Positions 1-5,988 of a DNA stretch of 11,568 nt are shown one piece after another. The notes under the pieces are model-generated. The model was not told the origin of the DNA and did not search any database. It saw nothing but the letters and a program-made list of their open reading frames with translations. Made by a program: the position numbers and the translations under genes. Source of the DNA: Bacteroidota bacterium (GTDB taxonomy: Bacteria; Bacteroidota; Bacteroidia; Flavobacteriales; Flavobacteriaceae); the NCBI GenBank assembly GCA_004356305.1, contig SMXJ01000164.1:1-11568 (forward strand). The letters are read 5' to 3'. How positions within the stretch are numbered: position 1 is the first letter of the stretch; each line of letters opens with the position of its first letter.

Positions 1-938
1 AAGATTACAAACTTGGAACTCACAAAGAGCTTCCAAATAGTGAGTCAGGTTTTAAGCAATTGCTTAGCCAGGCGAGGAAGGATCATGGCAAAGAGCTCAA
101 CGGGATCATCATATGCTTTGAGCATACTGGTTTGTATTCCCTTCCACTTTCGGTGTTCCTAACTCAAAAAAAAATTTCATTCACAATGGTGTCAGGACTT
201 GAAATCAAAAAGTCATTGGGAATGGCAAGAGGCAAGAGCGACAAAATTGATGCCTATCAAATAGCCAGATATGCTTATCTGAGAAGGGAAGAAATAAAAG
301 AGTTTGAACTGCCATCAGAAGAAATTTTGAAACTGAAAGGATTACTTTCCTTAAGAGAAAGAATGGTAAAACACCGCATGGCTTACCTTGGACACCTGAA
401 GGAATTAAAATCTTTTTATAAAAAGGGTAAAAAATCATTATTGATTAAGTCCCAGGAGCAACTGATCAAAGATCTTTCAAAACAGATAGATAATCTTGAA
501 AAAGAAATGTTAGAGACCATTAAGAATGATCCGGAATTGAAAAGATTATATTCTCTGGTCACCTCCGTTAAAGGAGTAGGACTTGTGGTAGGGATCACCT
601 TTTTGGTTTATACAAATGCGTTTACCGCATTTGAAACTTGGAGAAAATTTGCCACCTATGCCGGAATAGCTCCTTTTCCAGATGAATCAGGGACTAGTCG
701 TAATAAACCAAAGAAAGTAAGCCATATGGCTAATAAACGAATCAAAACACTACTTTCAAATTCAGCATCAACTAGCATAATACATAATCCTGAAATGAGG
801 ATATATTATGAAAAAAGAATTAAGGAAGGGAAAAGTACTATGTCAACTCAAAATATCATTAGAAACAAAATAGTATCAAGAGTCTTCGCCGTCGTTAAAA
901 GAGGCACACCTTATGTGGACACTCTGGGCTACGCTTAA
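1..938 (+). CDS. IS110-family transposase, 5'-truncated by window edge
   Basis: DEDD-type recombinase of the IS110/IS116/IS902 family. The open frame runs in from the left edge (first full codon at base 3, 311 residues visible). An internal TTG at 60 is not the real start, because the frame is open and family-like upstream of it. Visible catalytic features are the Glu of FEHTGLY (codon 120-122) and the two Asp of KSDKIDA (240-242 and 249-251). The first Asp of the DEDD set lies in the missing N-terminus, perhaps 15-25 residues. A coiled-coil-like linker follows, then the C-terminal Transposase_20 domain with SVKGVG, an F-A-x-YAGIAP-type block and an ESG motif whose Ser (687-689) fits the nucleophile known for this family. 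The C-terminus (TPYVDTLGYA) looks complete. It is convergent with the GAF gene. Confidence 0.93.
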   Translation, partial: DYKLGTHKELPNSESGFKQLLSQARKDHGKELNGIIICFEHTGLYSLPLSVFLTQKKISFTMVSGLEIKKSLGMARGKSDKIDAYQIARYAYLRREEIKEFELPSEEILKLKGLLSLRERMVKHRMAYLGHLKELKSFYKKGKKSLLIKSQEQLIKDLSKQIDNLEKEMLETIKNDPELKRLYSLVTSVKGVGLVVGITFLVYTNAFTAFETWRKFATYAGIAPFPDESGTSRNKPKKVSHMANKRIKTLLSNSASTSIIHNPEMRIYYEKRIKEGKSTMSTQNIIRNKIVSRVFAVVKRGTPYVDTLGYA

Positions 939-1000
939 AATAATTGAACTATTTTTATATAGAAAACTTGTTTTTACCTTAGAATACAGGCAGGTGCAGT
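1..1000 (+). mobile_element. IS110-family insertion sequence, right part (left end outside window)
   Basis: The element is recognised from its transposase (separate entry). IS110 elements lack conventional terminal inverted repeats and often make no target duplication, so the right boundary cannot be read directly. I place it loosely near 1000: an AT-rich tail follows the transposase stop at 938, and sequence related to a GAF gene begins near 1055 on the other strand. In IS110 biology a structured bridge RNA encoded in a non-coding end guides recombination; in the IS110 subgroup that RNA lies upstream of the transposase. Here only about 60-110 nt of non-coding DNA follow the gene, so the guide region is probably off the left edge (inference). 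Confidence 0.7.
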
Positions 1001-1027
1001 AGCTGGAAAAAAGCCCAAGTTGGGAAA

Positions 1028-1063
1028 CAAAATGGAGTTATTAGAGGTGCCCAAAAGAGCAAA
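1028..1063 (+). repeat. short imperfect direct repeat, copy A (related to 2707-2743)
   Basis: This stretch shares the perfect 11-mer TTATTAGAGGT, and weaker similarity on both sides (AAAATG before; CCC and AAAGA after), with 2707-2743 in the same orientation. It lies exactly where similarity of the minus-strand GAF fragment ends. It could be the terminus of a degraded insertion sequence or MITE, but I cannot assign it to a known family. Confidence 0.4.
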
Positions 1064-1173
1064 TTCCATAACTCCAACAATTTCATTTTCCTGTTGTAGC
1101 GGAATTATTGCAATAAATGTTGGCAGTGCCTCGCCCAACCCCGAGGTGATGGTGACGTACTCTTTTGGACTTA
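1050..1173 (-). pseudogene. fragment of a second GAF domain, out of frame with the upstream gene
   Basis: On the minus strand, just past the stop codon of the GAF/coiled-coil gene but in another frame, the DNA encodes KEYVTITSGLGEALPTF, then IAIIPLQQENEIVGVMEFA. This closely parallels YINITSGLGGSTPKC, ILIVPLIYEGNVQGVIEIA in the intact GAF domain of the neighbouring gene: same order, spacing and hydrophobic pattern. It therefore represents the central half of a second GAF domain. Its own N-terminal half (roughly 80-90 residues by comparison) and its C-terminal helix are missing. Joining it to the upstream frame would need a -1 shift near the stop at 1171-1173. The similarity ends around 1055, where a short repeat related to one at about 2720 begins. 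Either the gene once continued with a second GAF domain and was damaged by deletion and frameshift, or this is debris of a paralogue. Confidence 0.6.
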
Positions 1174-2571
1174 GAGACTTTTGTCGTACACCTCCTTTGA
1201 TGCTGCCAATTCCTTATCCAATTCTTCTATTCGTTCTAAATATTCTCTTTCTTTTCGTGTCATTTCTTCCTGGGTAGCTTGCATTTCTTCCATATTTTGT
1301 CGCATTTCTTCTTCTTGAGCATGAAGCTGTTCTCCCAACTGTTGTGATTTTTCAAGCAATTCTTTTGTGTTCATGTTAATTTTGTTACTCGAGATGAATG
1401 AGGCAAGGGCTTCTGATAATTTCTCCACAAAATCAGTTTCATGTTGCTCTAGTTCATTGAAAGAAGCGATTTCGATTACCCCTTGTACATTTCCCTCATA
1501 AATTAGTGGAACAATTAATATGCATTTTGGTGTCGACCCACCCAAACCCGAGGTAATGTTAATATAGGATTCCGGAACTTCTTTGAGGTAGATTCGTTCT
1601 TTCTCCAGGTAGCACTGACCGATCAACCCTTGTCCTATTTCAATTTTCTTTTTTAAAAATTTATTTCTGTCAAAAGCATAGCAGGATTTTAGTTCAATAT
1701 ATTTTTCTCCAAACTCTTGATTTTTATCCTCCTCCACAATATATAATCCAACCTGATTTACATGCATGAAATTCACAACCGCAGAAACCAGATGACGGTA
1801 AAAATTATTATCGATATTCCCTCTCATCAAACTACCAATCTCAGATATACCCTGAGCTATCCAGTTTCTTTTTTCTTCAGCTTCATTTGCCACCTTGTTC
1901 TTTTCCAGCGTATTGACAAGCTTTTCCTGCTGCTCTTCCATTAATTTATTTCTATCTTGAATATCTCTTAACAGTTTTTTACTGCTCTTGTCAGTCATCA
2001 AATTTTTATATTGAAGCAAGTACATACAGAACAATAGCGTCGCAATTGAAAAGGTATAAGTAGTGATAGTGAATACTATCTCCCTGAAAATGCCACTATC
2101 CATCTCAATGCTTAAAAACTCATTTGTCAATGGTTGGGCCACTAAAATTAAAAACGTAATTGTCAGTGCGGAAATCAGCAACCTTTTTTCCCGGATATCA
2201 ATATAGATCCATGGTAAAACTGCAACAACAAACTGCCCAATATAAATAGATACAATTAACATTTCTCCCGGCTGAACGATGTAACCATGATAGATCGCTA
2301 CATCCAAACTGATCACAAGGCTTAATACAAATCTGGAAAGATTAACAAATTGTAAATAGTTGAGTAAAAGAATGACAGTGCTGCCAACGAATAGTAAAAT
2401 ACATATATTGACAAGTTGTGGAGCCAAATAGGCAGAAATTGAACCGTATATTACACCGGTCATCAGAAATATGAAGGCAATAATATTGGAAATTCTAACT
2501 ACGGCAATTTTATAATCCTCTTCTATCTCTTGTGTGCCAAGATTGTAAATTTTATAAACAATGGGTATCAT
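1171..2571 (-). CDS. membrane-anchored GAF domain / coiled-coil sensor-like protein, probably 3'-truncated
   Basis: A 466-residue protein starting at an ATG (2569-2571). The first ~190 residues hold about six hydrophobic membrane segments (near 28-50, 53-73, 80-100, 104-124, 132-150 and 163-188). A charged coiled-coil linker follows (~195-240), then a GAF domain (~240-395) with the typical IGQGLIGQC and YINITSGLGG blocks and IVPL..EGNVQGVIEIAS. A Glu/Gln/Met-rich coiled coil (~400-466, QNMEEMQATQEEMTRKE) ends the protein. GAF domains bind small ligands or act as dimerisation sensors; the ligand is not readable here. No histidine kinase, cyclase, GGDEF or other output domain is present, which is odd for such a sensor. 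A GAF fragment in another frame lies immediately downstream, so the annotated stop may be the result of a frameshift or rearrangement. The protein may still be expressed as a truncated form. Confidence 0.8.
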   Translation of the reverse strand: MIPIVYKIYNLGTQEIEEDYKIAVVRISNIIAFIFLMTGVIYGSISAYLAPQLVNICILLFVGSTVILLLNYLQFVNLSRFVLSLVISLDVAIYHGYIVQPGEMLIVSIYIGQFVVAVLPWIYIDIREKRLLISALTITFLILVAQPLTNEFLSIEMDSGIFREIVFTITTYTFSIATLLFCMYLLQYKNLMTDKSSKKLLRDIQDRNKLMEEQQEKLVNTLEKNKVANEAEEKRNWIAQGISEIGSLMRGNIDNNFYRHLVSAVVNFMHVNQVGLYIVEEDKNQEFGEKYIELKSCYAFDRNKFLKKKIEIGQGLIGQCYLEKERIYLKEVPESYINITSGLGGSTPKCILIVPLIYEGNVQGVIEIASFNELEQHETDFVEKLSEALASFISSNKINMNTKELLEKSQQLGEQLHAQEEEMRQNMEEMQATQEEMTRKEREYLERIEELDKELAASKEVYDKSL

Positions 2572-2706
2572 AATGACAAGTCACTTAAAAATCAAAAAAA
2601 TAGTTACGCTAAATAAAATTTAAACCGGACGGAATGTAGGAAATATAGAATTAAAAAAACACGAAACTTTACGATATTCATACTAGCGTATTTTAAAATA
2701 ATTATT

Positions 2707-2743
2707 CTAAAATGAATTATTAGAGGTCCCCTAAAGAAACAAA
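2707..2743 (+). repeat. short imperfect direct repeat, copy B (related to 1028-1063)
   Basis: Second copy of the TTATTAGAGGT-containing motif, about 140 bp upstream of the GAF gene start. The two copies bracket the GAF gene in direct orientation, about 1.68 kb apart. The neighbouring sequence up to about 2830 could belong to the same degenerate element, but no transposase remnant is recognisable. Confidence 0.35.
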
Positions 2744-2800
2744 TGGATCGATTGCCAGTAAGGCTGCCTTGTAGATTACCGAGTTCCTCTTTCTCAGGGG

Positions 2801-2935
2801 TCACTCAAAGAGGGCGTTGAAAAACCAATAAACTAAAATCTTTTTCATATGAAGACAATAAGGTGAACCGGTATAATTGGAAAGGGTCGCGGAAATATTT
2901 TCATATCTTTTTATAACTCCTTCTTCTTCTGTCAT
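2801..2935 (-). other. doubtful 44-codon reading frame, possibly a gene remnant
   Basis: The minus strand reads from ATG at 2935 to TGA at 2801: MTEEEGVIKRYENISATLSN, then a Tyr/Cys-containing stretch and a hydrophobic end, ILVYWFFNALFE. The frame also stays open for about 13 codons upstream of the ATG. After the TGA it continues without another stop to about 2721 (KAALLAIDPFVSLGDL). The peptide looks more protein-like than random AT-rich DNA would give, but I recognise no family and no good ribosome site. It may be the broken end of a lost gene or mobile element. Confidence 0.15.
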
Positions 2936-3124
2936 AGTGTCCACGATTATTCCATCGACTATTAGGCTTAATTTTTAATTGAATTTATATCAACGACATC
3001 TTTTTCTTAATATTTTACCATGTGTTGGCTCACATTGGCAACTATCAAATCAGGTTATTTTTTTATTTTGCATAAAGTAATTAACATTTTCTCTATGTCC
3101 GTTGCGAGTTTTCCCCTTACTGTT

Positions 3125-3174
3125 TCTTTGCGTGAAATTGAATTATGTGATGTTTCACGCATAGTTCGCAAAGA
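3125..3174. repeat. nested inverted repeat in the recR upstream spacer
   Basis: Outer arms TCTTTGCG (3125-3132) and CGCAAAGA (3167-3174) are perfect complements. Inner arms GCGTGAAA (3130-3137) and TTTCACGC (3153-3160) are also perfect complements. The two stems share bases 3130-3132, so they are alternatives or parts of a larger palindrome-derived repeat. Two further GCAAA motifs follow, at 3180 and 3189. It resembles the dispersed GCAAAG-type intergenic repeats I associate with this phylum (inference). There is no T-run making it a convincing terminator. Confidence 0.5.
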
Positions 3175-3407
3175 TTTTCGCAAAAAGTGCAAAGCTTAAA
3201 TTACTAGTCATAAAACAACAAATTTGTAAACTGACAAATGAAAATAGCCCAAATAGGCGACAATCAATTCACTCAGCACACTTCCTGTAACAATAAAATT
3301 TTTTTCATTAGTGTGGTTTTCTTACGCTGAAACTTCAATATTTACAATAATGTCTGAATTTGAAAAATTACAAACATAAAAAATGCATCAAAAGCTCTTT
3401 TCATGTG

Positions 3408-3415
3408 TAATTTTG
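3408..3415 (+). promoter_or_regulatory. candidate Bacteroidota -7 promoter box for recR
   Basis: TAATTTTG fits the Bacteroidota -7 consensus TAnnTTTG and lies 19 nt before the recR ATG, which would leave a very short leader. No clear TTG (-33) element is present at the expected ~19-nt spacing, so this is only a candidate in AT-rich DNA. Confidence 0.3.
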
Positions 3416-3434
3416 AGTTTCAAATTGAAAACGA

Positions 3435-4052
3435 ATGGAATATCCCTCTAAACTTATTGAAGATGCAGTGAACGAAATTTCGAAGCTTCCCGGGATAGGA
3501 AAAAAGACAGCATTAAGATTAGCATTACACTTATTGAAGCAGGAAGAACCCGTGACAGAAAGTTTAAGTTCAGCTTTGATAAATCTCAGGCAAAAAACAA
3601 AATATTGTAAAATATGCCACGTAATTTCCGATTCCGAAGATTGCACCTGTGAATCCATCAGAAAAGACGCTTCGTTGCTTTGTGTCGTAGAAGATACACC
3701 TGATGTAATCGCGATTCAAAATACGGCCCAATATTATGGGTATTTTCACGTTTTAGGAGGGATAATTTCTCCAATAGAGGGGATTGGCCCCGGTGAATTA
3801 AATATTGAAAGCTTAATCGAAAGAGTAAAAAGATCTGAAGGATCCATAGCTGAAGTCATCCTCGCGTTGAGCCCAACCATGGAAGGGGATACTACTTCAT
3901 TCTATATTGCACGGAAACTTGAACCGTGTAAAGTAAAAATCACCACTATTGCCCGTGGGGTTCCCATAGGTGGTGAATTGGAATATACCGATGAAATAAC
4001 CTTAGGTCGAAGTATAGTACAGCGACTTATTTATGATATAACGAGTGATTAG
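3435..4052 (+). CDS. recR: recombination mediator protein RecR
   Basis: RecR acts with RecO (and RecF) to load RecA on gapped single-stranded DNA. The 205-residue length is typical. Domains in order: a helix-hairpin-helix near the N-terminus (KLPGIGKKTALRLA, ~17-30), a four-cysteine zinc finger (C58, C61, C70, C72), a Toprim domain from ~82 (CVVEDTPDV, HVLGGIISPIEGIGP) and the conserved C-terminal RGVPIGGELEYTDEITLGRS block. The ATG start gives the standard N-terminus (YPSKLIEDAVNEISKLPGIG). An oddity is the second cysteine pair, C-x-C (CTC) rather than the usual C-x2-C; the flanking alignment to other RecR proteins is otherwise collinear, so one residue seems to be missing. It begins a seven-gene plus-strand run and abuts the next gene, suggesting co-transcription. 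Confidence 0.97.
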   Translation: MEYPSKLIEDAVNEISKLPGIGKKTALRLALHLLKQEEPVTESLSSALINLRQKTKYCKICHVISDSEDCTCESIRKDASLLCVVEDTPDVIAIQNTAQYYGYFHVLGGIISPIEGIGPGELNIESLIERVKRSEGSIAEVILALSPTMEGDTTSFYIARKLEPCKVKITTIARGVPIGGELEYTDEITLGRSIVQRLIYDITSD

Positions 4053-4053
4053 A

Positions 4054-4701
4054 ATGATGAGAATGAAAATCAGATACCTCATTACATGCGCCTTAAGTTT
4101 GCTGTTGATATTAAGCCTGGTGCCAATTTCCAGTACTTTTGCCCAGTATGATGAATATGAAAAAGGCCAGAAACTTAAATATCTAGACCTTGGCATCAAA
4201 CAATATGAAAATGGCCAATACAATGAAGCTGATGAATCCTTCAGGCAGGTATTGGAAACCGTAAAAGTTTTACCTGCTGAGATTTGTTTTTATTTTGGAG
4301 TCAATTCATTTTACCTGGATAAATATAAACAGAGTATTAATTGGCTCAATAAATATATGGCATTGAAAGGAACCTCCGGGCAGTTTTTTGATGAATGTAC
4401 CAGGTACCTTGAAAAATCTGAAGAAAAATATCTACTGGCATCAACTAGCCAAGAAAATGAGGTGTACGATCCCGGTGAAGCGGTGGATTATACTATAATG
4501 CCAAAAATCGATTGTGGCCCATCAGGAAAAGTAGTCTGCCCGGTGTGCAAAGGTCAAACTGTAATTATAAAAAGAGGCGCCATGAGCTTAGAATACAAAT
4601 CTTGCCCATATTGCGATAACCATGGCAATCTGTCCTGCGATAATTATAATCTACTTATTCAGGGCGAGCTAAAACCCAAGAGTGAACGAACATTGAATTA
4701 A
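4054..4701 (+). CDS. secreted TPR protein with DnaJ-like cysteine-rich C-terminus
   Basis: From the ATG at 4054 the product has 215 residues. A GTG at 4045 overlapping the end of recR and an ATG at 4063 are alternative starts. Residues ~1-30 form a signal peptide: charged start (MMRMKIR), hydrophobic core (LSLLLILSLVPIS) and a likely cleavage after STFA. The mature part carries two TPR-like helix pairs at ~42-130 (GIKQYENGQYNEADESFRQVL; FGVNSFYLDKYKQSINWLNKYM). The tail (~154-195) has six cysteines: an isolated C, CPVCKGQ, CPYCDNHG and a final C, resembling the CxxCxG units of the DnaJ zinc-binding domain. That suggests a metal-binding or disulfide-bonded periplasmic domain involved in protein-protein contact. 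I cannot name the family or function. The start lies one base after the recR stop, so translation is probably coupled. Confidence 0.72.
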   Translation: MMRMKIRYLITCALSLLLILSLVPISSTFAQYDEYEKGQKLKYLDLGIKQYENGQYNEADESFRQVLETVKVLPAEICFYFGVNSFYLDKYKQSINWLNKYMALKGTSGQFFDECTRYLEKSEEKYLLASTSQENEVYDPGEAVDYTIMPKIDCGPSGKVVCPVCKGQTVIIKRGAMSLEYKSCPYCDNHGNLSCDNYNLLIQGELKPKSERTLN

Positions 4702-4753
4702 TTTTTCGCAGCGTTCGTATTGATTGATATTTTTTTATTGGGTAGTTCCGATT

Positions 4754-4761
4754 TATTTTTG
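4754..4761 (+). promoter_or_regulatory. candidate Bacteroidota -7 promoter box for the CPBP-cdsA run
   Basis: TATTTTTG matches TAnnTTTG in the 134-bp gap before the CPBP gene. TTG triplets lie upstream, but none at the ideal ~19-nt spacing. A promoter here would separate the recR-TPR pair from the downstream genes. Chance occurrence in AT-rich DNA is quite possible. Confidence 0.25.
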
Positions 4762-4823
4762 CGATTCGAGAAACAAAACTTCAACAATGATTATATCATA
4801 AACTATAAGGGTCGAAATAAAAT

Positions 4824-4828
4824 GAGGG
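4824..4828 (+). promoter_or_regulatory. Shine-Dalgarno-like GAGGG before the CPBP gene
   Basis: GAGGG ends 7 nt before the ATG at 4836. It stands out because most genes in this window lack a purine-rich site, and it supports this ATG as the start. Confidence 0.4.
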
Positions 4829-4835
4829 AACTGAT

Positions 4836-5801
4836 ATGTTAAAAAATGAGTATAACCCACTTTTTATTCATGGGAAAAATCCATGGATTCTACTTCTTTC
4901 TTTAATTGGGATTAGCCTGGGAGGAGTTTTTTTAATTGGTAATGTACTTGCTTTTATTACCGGTATGGTGATGTCGGGAATTGGAATGGAGGAGCTTATT
5001 CAGATTTTAGGGAATCCAATGGCTTATCCAGAACAGCGGTCAATGTATCTTATGGTACAGGGAATGGCCTCCATCGGCGGTTTTATTATTGCCCCTTTAA
5101 TTTTTTATTACACAATTGTCAAAGGAAATTTAATTAAGGATTTTATTGATATTCCGTCAAATATTTTAACGATGGTTTTGATTACTTTCATCATCGTGTT
5201 TTCATTTATGGTGACAAATACGGTGTTCATCGACTGGAATGCGAGCATTAAACTACCTGAGATTTTTGGCGGATTTGAACAGTGGGCAAAAGGGCTTGAA
5301 GATTCCATGAAAATAATAACAGAATATCTTACCGAATTTGATACCACCGGATATTTTATACTGACGATTTTTGTAATTGCGGTTATTCCGGGGGTTGGTG
5401 AGGAATTACTTTTTCGGGGTTTTCTACAAAATATATTAAGACGGATATTTAAAAACGACCATGTTGCTATCTGGATTGCAGCCATACTTTTCAGCGCGAT
5501 TCATTTCCAGTTTTATGGATTTATCCCCAGAATGCTGTTAGGGGCATTATTTGGCTATTTGTACCTGTGGTCAGGAAATCTGCTTATTCCGATTATTGCG
5601 CATTTTATTAATAATAGCGTATCTCTGATTGCTTTGTATATTTATCAAAAAGGACTGACAGATATTGATGTTGAATCAACAGAAGCGTTGCCGACTATGT
5701 ATATTTTAATATTTTCTGCTTTATTTGTAGTGACGCTCGTGTATTTTAAAAACAACTTAGCTAAGATCAATTCGCATGAAAGACTGGACCATCGTATATA
5801 A
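4836..5801 (+). CDS. CPBP-family intramembrane glutamic metalloprotease
   Basis: A 321-residue polytopic membrane protein of the CPBP/ABI (CAAX-protease-like, Rce1-related) family. The three family motifs are present in order: EExxxR at E189, E190 and R194 (GEELLFRG), FxxxH at F219-H223 (FSAIHF) and HxxxN at H256-N260 (HFINN). All catalytic residues are intact. Hydrophobic segments lie near 16-48, 76-96, 108-128, 172-188, 210-224, 232-268 and 287-305. The ~110-residue N-terminal part before the catalytic core is variable in the family. Substrates are unknown; bacterial members have been linked to peptide modification, immunity to bacteriocins or signalling, none of which the sequence shows here. 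Its 3' end overlaps the next gene by 26 nt, implying coupled translation with DUF2007 and cdsA. Confidence 0.9.
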   Translation: MLKNEYNPLFIHGKNPWILLLSLIGISLGGVFLIGNVLAFITGMVMSGIGMEELIQILGNPMAYPEQRSMYLMVQGMASIGGFIIAPLIFYYTIVKGNLIKDFIDIPSNILTMVLITFIIVFSFMVTNTVFIDWNASIKLPEIFGGFEQWAKGLEDSMKIITEYLTEFDTTGYFILTIFVIAVIPGVGEELLFRGFLQNILRRIFKNDHVAIWIAAILFSAIHFQFYGFIPRMLLGALFGYLYLWSGNLLIPIIAHFINNSVSLIALYIYQKGLTDIDVESTEALPTMYILIFSALFVVTLVYFKNNLAKINSHERLDHRI

Positions 5802-5988
5802 AGCATCTATCAGCTCTAGAGCAGAAATTGTAAAAGGAGTCTTAAAAGACCGTGATATTGAAGCCGTGATTGTGAATAAAAAAGATTCTACTGTTCATAT
5901 TAGTCATGGTCAGATTGAAGTACTTGTACCTAACGATCACCTTTTAAAAGCTATTAAAATTGTTAAGGATGATATTACATTTGAATAA
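5776..5988 (+). CDS. DUF2007 family small protein
   Basis: A 70-residue soluble protein matching the DUF2007 (putative signal-transducing protein) pattern. It opens with W-T-x-V-Y-K-A, then a helix that in this family spans the position after changes of side (SRAEIVKGVLKDRDIEAVIVN), a short loop, a strand (IEVLVPNDHLLKAIKIV) and an acidic end. Proteins of this family are short, ferredoxin-like folds sometimes fused to zinc ribbons; their biochemical role is not established. The ATG lies inside the end of the CPBP gene (26-nt overlap) and its own stop lies inside the start of cdsA. The gene is thus embedded in a translationally coupled trio, which supports it being real despite its size. Confidence 0.85.
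   Translation: MKDWTIVYKASISSRAEIVKGVLKDRDIEAVIVNKKDSTVHISHGQIEVLVPNDHLLKAIKIVKDDITFE

Larger units (their letters stand above)
2572..3434. other. 863-base intergenic region without a convincing gene
   Basis: This is the AT-rich divergent spacer between the minus-strand GAF gene and plus-strand recR. It contains repeat copy B (2707-2743), a doubtful 44-codon minus-strand frame (2801-2935), a nested inverted repeat (3125-3174) and a possible recR promoter box (3408-3415). The unusual length compared with the tight spacing elsewhere suggests a decayed-gene or former insertion region. I see no tRNA, riboswitch or GC-rich terminator hairpin in it. Confidence 0.6.

Noticed and set aside
1020..1277. 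Plus-strand 85-residue open frame after the IS110 transposase
   Set aside because: It lies opposite the GAF gene end and GAF fragment, which explain the DNA better; its translation has no recognisable family and is rich in Pro/Ser/Phe typical of antisense reading.
2604..2804. Minus-strand 66-residue open frame upstream of the GAF gene
   Set aside because: The second half is low-complexity Ile/Phe/Tyr from AT-rich DNA, there is no ribosome site and no recognised domain; it crosses repeat copy B.
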